In this document: one piece after another, positions 50,087 to 58,833 of the stretch | Layout: each line of letters begins with the position of its first letter | Numbering within the stretch: the stretch's first letter is position 1 | Assembly (NCBI RefSeq): GCF_001757355.1 | Contig: NZ_MINO01000001.1 | Location: 1 to 64,000 of the forward strand | Reading direction: 5' to 3' | Origin: Sphingobium phenoxybenzoativorans | GTDB taxonomy: Bacteria > Pseudomonadota > Alphaproteobacteria > Sphingomonadales > Sphingomonadaceae | Length of the DNA stretch: 64,000 bases | The notes under the pieces: generated by a model | Databases searched by the model: none | What the model saw: the letters and a program-made list of their open reading frames with translations, nothing else | What the model was told of the DNA's origin: nothing | Program-made: the position numbers and the translations under genes

Positions 50087-51393
50087 GCCGCCTCTTGCGC
50101 GATCAGCACGCCATTCTCAAGCGCCACGATGGCCGCTTTGTGGATTTCGGCCGGGGGCAGGGGGGACCGGAAGCGCACCGGCGCGAAATTCTCCGCATGG
50201 CCGTTCAGCCCGTCGCGCTCCACCAGCACGCTCTGCGTCGACCCGATCAGGCTTTTCAGCCACGTATCGCGCCGCGCTTCGCAAGCAAGGCGCAACCTTT
50301 TCGCGCGCTCCTTGATGGCGGCATGCTCCACCTGCGGCATGCGTGCGGCGGGCGTTCCCGCGCGCGGGGAATAGGGGAAGATATGGCCGTGAACGATGTC
50401 GCATTCCTCGACCAGCTTCAGGCTGTTCTCGAACATCGCTTCTGTCTCGGTCGGGAAACCGGCGATGATGTCCGCGCCGATCGTCACCTCCGGCCGCTTC
50501 GCCTTGATCTTCTCGACGATGCGGATGGCGTCGGCGCGGCTGTGGCGGCGCTTCATCCGTTTCAGGATCATGTCGTCGCCCGACTGCAGTGACAGATGGA
50601 GGTGCGGCATCAGCCGCGGCTCGTTGCAGATCAGGTCGAAAAGCGTGTCGTCAATCTCAACACTGTCGATCGAGGAAAGGCGCAGCCGGGGCAGGTTGGG
50701 AACCTGTTGGAAAATCCGTTGGATAAGGGTGCCAAGTGTTTGATTTCCGGGTAAATCTGGGCCGTAGGATGTAACGTCCACGCCGGTCAGCACGATCTCG
50801 CGAAAACCCTGCGACACCATCGCATTCACCGTCGCATTCACGGCCCCCGCAGGCGCAGAGCGGCTGTTCCCCCGGCCGTAGGGAATGATGCAGAAAGTGC
50901 AGCGGTGATCACACCCATTCTGCACCTCCACAAAGGCCCGCGCATGTTCGGCAAAGGCGCTGGCAAGCTGCGGCGCCGTCTCCCGCACCGCCATGATGTC
51001 GGAGACTTTTACTTTCTCCGTCATCCCAGCGAAGGCTGGGATCTCAGGAGCCGGGGTGCTGCCGGCGGCATGAGATCCCAGCCTTCGCTGGGATGACAAA
51101 TAATGTTCGGCCTCCATCTTCTCCCGGTTGCCGAGCACCTGCGTAACCTCCGGCATCGCGGCGAACATGGCGGGGTCGGTCTGCGCCGCGCACCCCGTCA
51201 CCACGATCCGCGCGTCCGGCCTTGCCCGGTGCGTCCGCCGGATGGCCTGCCGCGTGCGCCGCACCGCCTCTGCCGTCACAGCGCAGCTATTGATGATGAC
51301 CAGATCGTCCTGATCCTTGGCAAGCGTGCGTATCGCCTCGCTTTCCGCGATGTTGAGGCGGCAGCCCAGCGTGATGAGGTCCGGCCCGGCCAC
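50083..51393 (-). CDS. mtaB: tRNA t6A37 methylthiotransferase MtaB, with an in-frame palindromic insertion
   Basis: MtaB converts t6A37 to ms2t6A37 in tRNAs. The 436-residue radical-SAM protein has an N-terminal UPF0004 domain with cysteines (GCRLN, NSCAVT, GCAAQ), the radical SAM cluster CDHRCTFC, and a C-terminal TRAM domain. Residues 99-125 are encoded by a perfect 78-bp inverted-repeat element, exactly 26 codons, so the frame is kept. The extra residues sit between the two N-terminal domains, where a loop is likely. Start is GTG at 51393, just after the dapF stop. Confidence 0.94.
   Translation of the reverse strand: MAGPDLITLGCRLNIAESEAIRTLAKDQDDLVIINSCAVTAEAVRRTRQAIRRTHRARPDARIVVTGCAAQTDPAMFAAMPEVTQVLGNREKMEAEHYLSSQRRLGSHAAGSTPAPEIPAFAGMTEKVKVSDIMAVRETAPQLASAFAEHARAFVEVQNGCDHRCTFCIIPYGRGNSRSAPAGAVNATVNAMVSQGFREIVLTGVDVTSYGPDLPGNQTLGTLIQRIFQQVPNLPRLRLSSIDSVEIDDTLFDLICNEPRLMPHLHLSLQSGDDMILKRMKRRHSRADAIRIVEKIKAKRPEVTIGADIIAGFPTETEAMFENSLKLVEECDIVHGHIFPYSPRAGTPAARMPQVEHAAIKERAKRLRLACEARRDTWLKSLIGSTQSVLVERDGLNGHAENFAPVRFRSPLPPAEIHKAAIVALENGVLIAQEAA
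51020..51097. repeat. Perfect palindromic element inside mtaB
   Basis: Arms 51020-51046 and 51071-51097 are 27-bp exact inverted repeats (core ATCCCAGCGAAGGCTGGGAT) with a 24-bp loop. Its 78-bp length keeps the mtaB frame. It resembles dispersed sphingomonad palindromes (GTCATCCCAGC...), here coding as in Rickettsia palindromic elements. Confidence 0.92.
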
Positions 51394-51395
51394 GC

Positions 51396-52199
51396 CTAGA
51401 ACCGCTCCCAGTCGGCCTCGCCGTCAAAGACATGGGTGGCGGGACCGGTCATCAGGATCGATCCGCCCTGCGTCCAGTCGATGATCAGGTCGCCGCCCGG
51501 CAGCGATACCGTCACTGGCCCCTTGGCCAGCCCCCGGCGGATCGCCGCCCCGGCCGTCGCGCATGCGCCGGTGCCGCAGGCTCGCGTCAACCCGGCACCG
51601 CGCTCCCACACGATCAGGCGAATATGCGAGGGGGAAAGGATTTGCGCGAAATTGACGTTCACGCGCTCCGGGAAAAGCGGATCGGTCTCGACCATCGCGC
51701 CCAGCCGCGCCGCCTCATCCAACGTCATCGCACCGCCGAAAAAGATGACATGCGGATTGCCGATATTGACGGCGGAGGGCGCATCCAGATGCTCCCATCC
51801 GACCGGCATGGTCAGCGTGTCCATCGCATAGGCCAGCGGTATCCGGTCCCATTCGAAATGCGGCTGGCCCATATCGACCACCGCGCCGCCTTCCGCCAGC
51901 CGGGCGTTGAGCAATCCCGCCTTGGTCTCGATGAGCACATCCCGCCCAAGAAACAACGGGATACAGCGGGTGGCGTTGCCGCACGCCTCTACCTCGCTGC
52001 CGTCCGCATTGAATATCCGCATCCGCACGTCAGCCGCCTCTGAAGGCTCGATCAGGATGAGCTGGTCGCATCCGATACCGGCATGCCGGTCGGCGATCGC
52101 CTGCGCGCGGCCGGCGGACATGGGCAGGGGGGCTTCACGCGCGTCGATGACGACGAAGTCGTTGCCCAACCCATGCATCTTGGAAAAGCGGCCGTTCAT
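51396..52199 (-). CDS. dapF: Diaminopimelate epimerase
   Basis: DapF converts LL- to meso-diaminopimelate for lysine and peptidoglycan. The 267-residue protein has MHGLGNDFVV at the N-terminus, first active-site cysteine Cys73 (EACGNATRC), and the second in RACGTGACAT near residue 212. It leads the dapF-mtaB-ftsY group. Confidence 0.97.
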   Translation of the reverse strand: MNGRFSKMHGLGNDFVVIDAREAPLPMSAGRAQAIADRHAGIGCDQLILIEPSEAADVRMRIFNADGSEVEACGNATRCIPLFLGRDVLIETKAGLLNARLAEGGAVVDMGQPHFEWDRIPLAYAMDTLTMPVGWEHLDAPSAVNIGNPHVIFFGGAMTLDEAARLGAMVETDPLFPERVNVNFAQILSPSHIRLIVWERGAGLTRACGTGACATAGAAIRRGLAKGPVTVSLPGGDLIIDWTQGGSILMTGPATHVFDGEADWERF

Positions 52200-52252
52200 G
52201 CCGCGCGATGTAGTGGTGCGCCGCCTTGCTGTCCACAGCGGCCGCGCTGTTT

Positions 52253-53875
52253 TCAGCGGCCGGGCGCTGCGGTTTTCGCCGTGCCCGCATCGTCAGGCAG
52301 CGGCAGGGCTTCTTCTTCCGCCGCCAGCATCTTGTGCGCGGCCAGCAGCGATCGCGCCGCCTCCACGGTCATCGGCTTGCCGAAATGCCAACCCTGTCCC
52401 TTGGCAAGGCCAAGCGAAAGCAGCCGCTGCTCGATATCCTTGCTCTCTATGCCCTCGGCGGTGACCGGCAGGCCAAGGCTGTCCCCCAGCCGGGTGATCG
52501 CCTGCACGATAGCGGCGCTCTCGGCATTGCCCATCATCGATGTGACGAAGCTGCGGTCGATCTTGATCCGGTCGAAGGGCAGGGCGCGCAGATGGGCGAG
52601 CGAACTGTACCCCGTACCGAAATCGTCGAGCGCCACGCGAATGCCCTGATTTTTCAGGCTCGCAATGATCGTCTGGGCCAGGCCAAGATTGTCGTAAAGC
52701 GAGGTTTCGGTAATCTCTATCTCCAACCTGCTCGGCGGGAAACCGGTCTCCGTCAGCAATTTCAGCAATTTCTGGCTCAGCCAGGGATCGCGGAGCTGCG
52801 AAGGAGAGATATTGACCGATAATGTGAGTGACGGGTCCCAGTCTCGCGCATCCGTAAAGGCGCGGCGCATCACCGCGAAGGACAGCGATCCGATCATGCC
52901 GGTTTCCTCGGCGATCGGAATGAAATCGTCCGGGGCGACAAGGCCCAGCGCGGGGCTTTCCCACCGGGCGAGCATTTCGAAGCCGAGCAGCTTACCGGTG
53001 TTCAGGTCCACCTGCTGCTCATAATAGGGAACGAACTCGCCCGCTGCGATGCCCTGCCGCATTCCCGCCTCAACAGCGTTCCGGCGGAAAAGCTCATCCT
53101 CCATTGTGCCGGAAAACCAGAAATGCCGGTTACGCCCTGCATTCTTGGCCGCATACATCGCAATGTCCGCCCGGCGCAGCAATGTGTCCATCGTATCGCC
53201 GTCGCGATCCGACCGGGCGATGCCAAGCGAAGTGCTCACGCTCAATTCGCCATTCTGGTGCGTAACCGGCTCCATGATCGCGTTGACCAGCGCGTCGGCC
53301 ACACTCTCCATCTCGCCGGGTTCGCCCGGTTCGAAGGCGCAGGCGCAGGCGAACTCGTCACCCCCAAGTCGGGCGGAGATGGTTTCCGGCGGCACATGCG
53401 CGGTGATCCGTTCTGCAACCGCCTTCAGCATGGTGTCGCCCGCGGCATGGCCATGAATGTCGTTGACGGTCTTGAAATGGTCGAGGTCGAGCATCATCAG
53501 GGCGACGGCCTTGCCCTTTATCTGCATGCGGGCGATCAGCGCCGCGCCTTCTTCCTCGAACTTGCGGCGATTATAGAATCCGGTGAGCGGATCGGTGCCG
53601 GCCAGTTGCTGCGCCCGTTCTTCGGCTGCCGCGCGGTGCCGGACCTCGATCTTGAGGTCGCGATAGCGGCGATAACCGAACAGGATGAGCGCTACATTCA
53701 GCAGCAGGGCCGTCGTCAGAAGCTGCTCAACCCCGGCGCCCATGCCGGCCAGGCTCTTGATGACGTCGGAAATGGCGCTGCCGCCCGTCGACACGAACAG
53801 GATCGTGGCGGCCAGCACGATGCCGCCGGTCAGCACATCATTATGCGCAGTCAGGTAGGGGCGCTTTTCAGCCAT
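52253..53875 (-). CDS. GGDEF-EAL bifunctional cyclic-di-GMP protein
   Basis: A 540-residue protein with two N-terminal membrane segments (about 14-32 and 52-67), a GGDEF domain (intact GGDEF 171-175) and an EAL domain (about 270-520). In the EAL domain the motif reads EML, with catalytic residues retained: SVNISPSQL, EIEITETS, ALDDFGTGYSS, KIDRSFV and AEGIES. Both synthesis and hydrolysis of c-di-GMP are possible; balance unknown. There is no sensory domain apart from the membrane part. Confidence 0.93.
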   Translation of the reverse strand: MAEKRPYLTAHNDVLTGGIVLAATILFVSTGGSAISDVIKSLAGMGAGVEQLLTTALLLNVALILFGYRRYRDLKIEVRHRAAAEERAQQLAGTDPLTGFYNRRKFEEEGAALIARMQIKGKAVALMMLDLDHFKTVNDIHGHAAGDTMLKAVAERITAHVPPETISARLGGDEFACACAFEPGEPGEMESVADALVNAIMEPVTHQNGELSVSTSLGIARSDRDGDTMDTLLRRADIAMYAAKNAGRNRHFWFSGTMEDELFRRNAVEAGMRQGIAAGEFVPYYEQQVDLNTGKLLGFEMLARWESPALGLVAPDDFIPIAEETGMIGSLSFAVMRRAFTDARDWDPSLTLSVNISPSQLRDPWLSQKLLKLLTETGFPPSRLEIEITETSLYDNLGLAQTIIASLKNQGIRVALDDFGTGYSSLAHLRALPFDRIKIDRSFVTSMMGNAESAAIVQAITRLGDSLGLPVTAEGIESKDIEQRLLSLGLAKGQGWHFGKPMTVEAARSLLAAHKMLAAEEEALPLPDDAGTAKTAAPGR

Positions 53876-54159
53876 TTTCCGGCACTGTCTTTCTTCGCTG
53901 CCCTGTCGAGCCTCCTTATCGCGAAGAAGGGTTGAAAAGCGGTAAACCCCATTTCATTCCGATATGCTTGCGCTGGAAAGGAGTCTGCTCTATGGGCGCG
54001 GGATCGTTGGCGGCCTGTTCGCTGATGTCCTGAATCATCCTTCGGGCCGCAATATGGTCCTCGGATAGGCGCTGGTTGGCGAGGTTTCGCCCACCGGCGC
54101 GTTTGTCGTTCAGGGAAAAGTTTGGATTTCTGCCGGGCTTCCGGCGTTTTGAGGTGCTG

Positions 54160-55629
54160 ATGTTCGACTCTCTCAGCGATCGTCTGGGCGGCGTATTCGA
54201 AAAACTCCGGGGGCGCGGCGCGCTCACGGAGGATGATGTCCGCGCCGCGATGCGCGAGGTGCGTATCGCTCTGCTGGAGGCGGACGTTGCCCTGCCGGTC
54301 GTTCGCGACTTTGTCGACAAGGCGACGGAACAGGCGGTCGGTCACAACGTCCTGCGCTCGGTCACGCCGGGCCAGCAGGTCGTCAAGATCGTCAGCGACA
54401 CGCTTACCGAGGTGCTGGGGTCGGAAACGTCCGAGCTTCTGATCGATGTCGCGCCGCCCGCCGTCATCATGATGGTCGGCCTGCAGGGTTCGGGCAAGAC
54501 CACCAGCACGGCCAAGATCGCCAAGCGGCTTAAGGACAAGAGCCGCAAGAAGGTGCTGATGGCGTCGCTCGACGTGCAGCGTCCGGCTGCGCAGGAACAG
54601 CTTGCCGTCCTTGGTACGCAGACCGATGTCGCGACCCTGCCGATCGTGGCCGGCCAGCAGCCGGTCGACATCGCCCGCCGCGCGCTCCAGTCCGCGAAGC
54701 TGCAGGGTTTCGACGTCGTCATGCTCGACACCGCAGGCCGCCTGCATGTCGATCAGGCATTGATGGACGAGATGAAGGCGGTGGCGGAGATCGCCAATCC
54801 GCATGAAATCCTGCTCGTCGTCGACTCGCTGACCGGTCAGGATGCCGTCAACGTCGCCAAAAGCTTCACTGAGCAGGTGCCGCTGACCGGCGTTGTGCTT
54901 ACCCGGATGGACGGCGATGCCCGCGGCGGTGCGGCGCTTTCCATGCGCGCTGTCACCGGCCAGCCGATCAAGTTTGCTGGCGTCGGTGAAAAGCTCGATG
55001 CGATCGAGCCGTTCCATCCCGGCCGTGTCGCCAACCGCATCCTTGGCATGGGCGACGTCGTCAGCCTGGTCGAGAAGGCGGCGGAAAGCATCGACGCCGA
55101 GGAAGCCGACAAGCTCGCCAAGAAAATGGCGAAGGGGCAGTTCGATCTCAACGACCTGCGGTCTCAACTGGCCCAGATGCGCCGGATGGGCGGCCTTGGC
55201 GCGCTGGCGGGCATGATCCCTGGCCTCAAGAAAGCGCAGGCGGCGATGGCGTCCAGCGGCGCCAATGACAAGACGCTGATCCATCTCGATGCGATGATCG
55301 GGTCGATGACGCCCAAGGAGCGGGAACGGCCCGCGCTCATTAACGCCAAGCGGAAAATCCGCATCGCCAAGGGGTCCGGCACCACGGTTCAGGAGGTCAA
55401 CCGCCTCCTCAAGATGCACCAGGAAATGGAAACGGCGATGAAGAAGATCCGCAAGATGGGCGGATTGAAGGGGCTGGGCAAGCTTTTCGGAGGTGGCGGC
55501 ATGGGCGGCCTTCTGGGCGGAGGCAGCGACATGGGCGCTGGTGGAATGGGCGGCGGCCTTCCGGGACTTCCCGGCGGCGGGGGCATGCCCAACCTGCCTC
55601 CGGGTTTTGAGAAATTCATGAAGAAATAG
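54160..55629 (+). CDS. ffh: Signal recognition particle protein Ffh
   Basis: Ffh binds the 4.5S RNA and signal sequences on ribosomes. The 489-residue protein has an N domain, GTPase G1 GLQGSGKTTSTAKIA, DTAGRLHVD and TRMDGDARGG, and a Met/Gly-rich M domain (about 325-489) with a Gly-rich tail. The ATG at 54160 follows GAGGTG. It opens the ffh-rpsP-rimM-(vapBC)-trmD-rplS cluster. Confidence 0.97.
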   Translation: MFDSLSDRLGGVFEKLRGRGALTEDDVRAAMREVRIALLEADVALPVVRDFVDKATEQAVGHNVLRSVTPGQQVVKIVSDTLTEVLGSETSELLIDVAPPAVIMMVGLQGSGKTTSTAKIAKRLKDKSRKKVLMASLDVQRPAAQEQLAVLGTQTDVATLPIVAGQQPVDIARRALQSAKLQGFDVVMLDTAGRLHVDQALMDEMKAVAEIANPHEILLVVDSLTGQDAVNVAKSFTEQVPLTGVVLTRMDGDARGGAALSMRAVTGQPIKFAGVGEKLDAIEPFHPGRVANRILGMGDVVSLVEKAAESIDAEEADKLAKKMAKGQFDLNDLRSQLAQMRRMGGLGALAGMIPGLKKAQAAMASSGANDKTLIHLDAMIGSMTPKERERPALINAKRKIRIAKGSGTTVQEVNRLLKMHQEMETAMKKIRKMGGLKGLGKLFGGGGMGGLLGGGSDMGAGGMGGGLPGLPGGGGMPNLPPGFEKFMKK

Positions 55630-55674
55630 ATTTCAACATATTGTATTGGTTTAAGAAAGGTAAGGTTAGGTTAT

Positions 55675-56187
55675 ATGGCAACTTCCATTCGTCTGTCGCG
55701 CGGCGGCTCCAAGAAGCGCCCTTATTACAAGATCGTCGTGACCGACAGCCGCTCGCCCCGCGACGGCAAGTTCATCGAGCGTATCGGCAGCTACAACCCG
55801 CTGCTCGCCAAGGGTGACGAGAAGCGCATCATTCTGGACGTCGAGCGCGCGAAGCATTGGATCGCCGTTGGCGCGCAGCCGACCGATCGCGTCGCCCGCT
55901 TCCTGGACGCCGCCGGAATCAAGGAGCGCGCCGCCCGCAACAACCCGAATAAGGCTGAGCCGGGTCAGAAGGCCAAGGATCGCGCCGAAGATCGCGCGAC
56001 GAAGCTGGCCGAGGCGGAGGAGGCTGCAAAGGCCGCTGCCGCAGCTGAGGCGGAAGCTGCCGCTGCTCCGGCCGTTGAAGAAGCCGAGCCTGTAGCTGAG
56101 GAAGCTGCGCCTGAGGCCGCTGCCGAAGCGCCCGCCGAAGAAGCCGCGGCTGAAGAAGCGCCGGCTGACGAGAAGGCCGAGGGCTAA
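55675..56187 (+). CDS. rpsP: 30S ribosomal protein S16 with long Ala/Glu tail
   Basis: The first ~85 residues are canonical S16 ([33 protein letters not shown]). The remaining ~85 residues form an Ala/Glu-rich, probably disordered acidic tail ([15 protein letters not shown]...). E. coli S16 is 82 residues, so the tail doubles the length. Such tails are known in sphingomonads and related Alphaproteobacteria. Leads directly into rimM. Confidence 0.95.
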   Translation: MATSIRLSRGGSKKRPYYKIVVTDSRSPRDGKFIERIGSYNPLLAKGDEKRIILDVERAKHWIAVGAQPTDRVARFLDAAGIKERAARNNPNKAEPGQKAKDRAEDRATKLAEAEEAAKAAAAAEAEAAAAPAVEEAEPVAEEAAPEAAAEAPAEEAAAEEAPADEKAEG

Positions 56188-56190
56188 GCC

Positions 56191-56670
56191 TTGCGCGACG
56201 CTCCTGTCACGCTTGCCGCTATTATCGGCGCGCATGGCGTGGCGGGGGATGTCCGGCTCAAACTGTTCGGCGACGGCCCGGAAAGTCTGAAGCTCTACAA
56301 GAGTTTTGACATTCCGGGCGGTACGTTGACGCTGAAATCGATCCGTCCCGGTCCGAACGGCGCTGTGGCGCGTTTTGCCGAGGTCAAGGATCGCACGGCT
56401 GCCGAGGGGCTGCGCGGCGCGACGCTTACTGTCCCCCGCAGCGCCCTGCCGCCCCTGGCCGAGGGCGAATATTATCATGTCGACCTGATCGGTTTGCTCT
56501 GCGTTTCCAGCGAAGGCGAAGCGCTTGGCTCCATCGTCGCGGTCGAGAATTTCGGCGCGGGCGACATCATCGAGATCGAACGATCCGACAAGAAGCGGTT
56601 CATGGTTCCTATCAAGGCCGTGCAGCTTGGCGAGGGCCAAGCCGTCATTGACTCGCTATTTGTGGTTTAG
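56191..56670 (+). CDS. rimM: 16S rRNA processing protein RimM
   Basis: RimM assists maturation of the 30S head. The 159-residue protein starts with TTG at 56191, three bases past the rpsP stop. It has the family start VTLAAIIGAHGVAGDVRLKLF and a PRC-barrel-like C-terminus (GEYYHVDLIGLLC, KRFMVPIKAVQL). In other bacteria trmD follows directly. Here vapBC and a small membrane protein gene intervene. Confidence 0.93.
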   Translation: MRDAPVTLAAIIGAHGVAGDVRLKLFGDGPESLKLYKSFDIPGGTLTLKSIRPGPNGAVARFAEVKDRTAAEGLRGATLTVPRSALPPLAEGEYYHVDLIGLLCVSSEGEALGSIVAVENFGAGDIIEIERSDKKRFMVPIKAVQLGEGQAVIDSLFVV

Positions 56671-56690
56671 TATATACATTGCGTATATAC
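56670..56690. promoter_or_regulatory. Tandem GTATATAC palindromes, probable VapBC operator
   Basis: Two identical 8-bp palindromes GTATATAC (56670-56677 and 56683-56690), centres 13 bp apart, sit directly upstream of vapB and overlap the last base of rimM. This is the usual form of a toxin-antitoxin autorepression operator. The GGAGA at 56691-56695 serves vapB. Confidence 0.6.
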
Positions 56691-56700
56691 GGAGACGCGT

Positions 56701-56988
56701 ATGAGCGAGGAATATAGGGCCAAGATTTTCAAGTCAGGCAACAGCCTGGCGTTGCGTTTGCCAAAGGCGCTCGGTCTTAACGAGGGGACCGAGATGATGG
56801 TGCGCGAGGATCATGGCAAATTCATCTTCGAGCCAGTCGACGCGCCCAGGCGCAAGATCGACGTCAGCAAATTCGCGGGGAAGGCTCCCTGGCTTAAGCC
56901 GCTGACGCGCGAGGAGCGCGAGCTGGACGATGACTCTCCGCGCATCTGGGATGATCCGGATTGGCGAGGATGGGCGGATAAGGCCTAA
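56701..56988 (+). CDS. vapB: AbrB/MazE-type antitoxin of a VapBC module
   Basis: A 95-residue protein with an N-terminal swapped-hairpin AbrB domain (AKIFKSGNSLALRLPKALGL, residues 7-26) that binds DNA. Its C-terminal acidic/Trp-rich tail (DDDSPRIWDDPDWRGW) probably wraps and blocks the toxin. It has its own SD (GGAGA) and an operator-like palindrome pair upstream. Its stop is directly followed by the vapC GTG. It lies in the middle of a ribosomal operon. Confidence 0.93.
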   Translation: MSEEYRAKIFKSGNSLALRLPKALGLNEGTEMMVREDHGKFIFEPVDAPRRKIDVSKFAGKAPWLKPLTREERELDDDSPRIWDDPDWRGWADKA

Positions 56989-57360
56989 GTGCGCTATCTG
57001 CTCGACGCCAATGCTGTCATCTTTGCGTTGACGGGTCATCCGCGCGTGCTAGCGCGTTTCGCGGATTGCGATGAGGGCGATCTTGCCCTGTCGGCAATCG
57101 CTTTCGCGGAGGTTTCCTTGGGCATCGCGCGTGGCAAGCCACCTTCTCCGGATGTCATGGCCGGTTTTCTGGAGGAGGTGGCCGTCGTCCCATTCGATGA
57201 ACAAGCTGCGCGCCGCTATGCTATGCTTCCCTTCCGGCGAGGCAATTTCGACCGGCTGATCGCCGCTCACGCCCTGTCGCTCGACCTGACCCTGGTCACG
57301 AACAACGAAGCCGATTTCGCCGATATCCCCGGCCTCCGAATAGAAAACTGGACCCGATGA
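56989..57360 (+). CDS. vapC: PIN-domain ribonuclease toxin VapC
   Basis: A 123-residue PIN endoribonuclease. Acidic active-site residues: Asp6 (LLDANAVIF), Glu41 (AIAFAEVSLG), Asp88 (GNFDRLIAAHA) and probably Asp109 (VTNNEADF). All are conserved, so the toxin looks catalytically intact. VapC toxins cleave specific RNAs such as initiator tRNA or 23S rRNA; the target here is unknown. It starts with GTG immediately after vapB. It overlaps the next gene by 4 nt. Confidence 0.93.
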   Translation: MRYLLDANAVIFALTGHPRVLARFADCDEGDLALSAIAFAEVSLGIARGKPPSPDVMAGFLEEVAVVPFDEQAARRYAMLPFRRGNFDRLIAAHALSLDLTLVTNNEADFADIPGLRIENWTR

Positions 57361-57644
57361 TGAGCCTTTCCGGCGTTATCCCTTGGCTCTATATGGCGGC
57401 CTTCATCATCATTGGCTGGCGGCTTTACGTCATCAGATGGCATGGCGGACTCAAGATCGTGTCCGGCGTCGCCATGGTCCTCGCGCCACCATTGCTGTTG
57501 GTGCTTCCAGCGCTACGCAACCCGGCTGGCAATTTCGCCGATCTGCTGATGGCCACGGGCATAGGCATGCTCGTCATGGGCGCGCTGTGCTTGCTGGGCG
57601 GAGCCGTTGCGGCGCATCTGCGTAACCGATCACGCCGAGCATGA
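57357..57644 (+). CDS. Small hypothetical membrane protein between vapC and trmD
   Basis: A 95-residue protein with three hydrophobic segments (about 7-24, 33-51 and 62-86) and a basic C-terminus (RNRSRRA), likely facing the cytoplasm. Its ATG overlaps the vapC stop and its stop overlaps the trmD ATG, both as ATGA. It may be a host gene of the ribosomal cluster or cargo of the TA module. No family recognised. Confidence 0.72.
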   Translation: MMSLSGVIPWLYMAAFIIIGWRLYVIRWHGGLKIVSGVAMVLAPPLLLVLPALRNPAGNFADLLMATGIGMLVMGALCLLGGAVAAHLRNRSRRA

Positions 57645-58387
57645 CCTTCGCCGCGCAAGTCCTGACGCTTTATCCGGAGATGTTTCCGGGGCCTCTGGGC
57701 GTATCGCTCGCCGGGCGCGCCTTGGCCGAGGGGAAATGGTCCTGCAACCCGATCCAGATCCGCGATTTCGCCACGGACAAGCATAAATCCGTCGATGACA
57801 CGCCGGCGGGGGGCGGTGCGGGCATGGTGATGCGGGCGGACATCCTCGCCGCCGCCGTGGATCATGCGATGGCGGCCCAGCCGGGCGCACCGGTGTTCGC
57901 CATGACGCCAAGAGGGCGGCCGCTCACCCAGGCCCTTGTCCGCGACATTGTTGCTGGGCCGGGCGTCACGATCCTGTGCGGCCGCTTTGAAGGCATGGAC
58001 GAGCGCCTGTTCGATGCGCGGCCTGTCGTTTCGGTGTCGATCGGCGACTATATTCTGTCGGGCGGAGAGACCGCGGCGATCGTACTGCTGGACGCTTGCA
58101 TAAGGCTGCTTCCCGGTGTAATGGGCGCGCCTTCAAGTGGGGATGTGGAGAGCTTCGAAAGCGGCCTTCTCGAATATCCGCACTATACCCGGCCCAATCT
58201 TTGGGAAGGGCGCACGATCCCTGAAGTGTTGCGATCGGGGGATCATGCGAAAATCGCGGCATGGCGGCAACGTCAGGCGGAAGACGATACTCGGCTAAGG
58301 CGGCCGGACCTTTGGGAGCGTCACGGGGACGTTCGGGGACAGTCGCCCTCTGGTGCGCAACGGCAGAAGAAGGAAAAGAGGGAATGA
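57641..58387 (+). CDS. trmD: tRNA (guanine37-N1)-methyltransferase TrmD
   Basis: TrmD methylates G37 to prevent +1 frameshifting; usually essential. The 248-residue SPOUT enzyme has [17 protein letters not shown], the [10 protein letters not shown] loop, [22 protein letters not shown] (trefoil-knot SAM site) and a charged C-terminal helix. The ATG overlaps the stop of the membrane protein gene. Confidence 0.97.
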   Translation: MTFAAQVLTLYPEMFPGPLGVSLAGRALAEGKWSCNPIQIRDFATDKHKSVDDTPAGGGAGMVMRADILAAAVDHAMAAQPGAPVFAMTPRGRPLTQALVRDIVAGPGVTILCGRFEGMDERLFDARPVVSVSIGDYILSGGETAAIVLLDACIRLLPGVMGAPSSGDVESFESGLLEYPHYTRPNLWEGRTIPEVLRSGDHAKIAAWRQRQAEDDTRLRRPDLWERHGDVRGQSPSGAQRQKKEKRE

Positions 58388-58752
58388 ACCTCATCCAGCA
58401 GATCGAGGCCGAGAACATCGCGGCTCTCGCCAAGGAAATCCCGGATTTTCGTCCCGGTGACACGCTTCGCGTCGGCGTGAAGGTCGTCGAAGGCGAGCGC
58501 AGCCGTGTCCAGAATTATGAGGGCGTATGCATCGCGCGCTCCAACAAGGGCATGGGCAGCAACTTCACCGTGCGCAAGATCAGCTTCGGCGAGGGCGTGG
58601 AGCGCGTGTTCCCCCTCTATTCGCCGAACATCGACAGCATCACTGTCGTCCGCAAGGGCGTCGTGCGTCGCGCCAAGCTCTATTATCTGCGCGGCCGCAC
58701 CGGCAAGCGCGCACGTATCGCCGAGCGCCGCGACACCCGCAGCGAGGACTAA
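58384..58752 (+). CDS. rplS: 50S ribosomal protein L19
   Basis: L19 lies at the subunit interface. The 122-residue protein has [50 protein letters not shown] and the basic C-terminus. The start overlaps the trmD stop (ATGA). A strong terminator follows at 58785. Confidence 0.97.
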   Translation: MNLIQQIEAENIAALAKEIPDFRPGDTLRVGVKVVEGERSRVQNYEGVCIARSNKGMGSNFTVRKISFGEGVERVFPLYSPNIDSITVVRKGVVRRAKLYYLRGRTGKRARIAERRDTRSED

Positions 58753-58784
58753 GTTTCAGCCTCAAAGGCTAGAAGCACGAAAAA

Positions 58785-58817
58785 GGGCGCCGGGAGCTGT
58801 TTCCGGCGCCCTTCTCG
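58785..58817. terminator. Intrinsic terminator after rplS
   Basis: GGGCGCCGG (58785-58793) pairs with CCGGCGCCC (58803-58811), with A-rich and T-containing flanks (AAAAA before, TTCTCGTT after). It sits between convergent rplS and the hydrolase gene. Confidence 0.8.
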
Positions 58818-58833
58818 TTCGCTCTGGAGGGGG

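Noticed and set aside
53876..54159. Region before ffh checked for the 4.5S SRP RNA
   Set aside because: The conserved SRP RNA tetraloop/asymmetric loop motif (GTCAGG...GGAAGCAGC) is not present on either strand.
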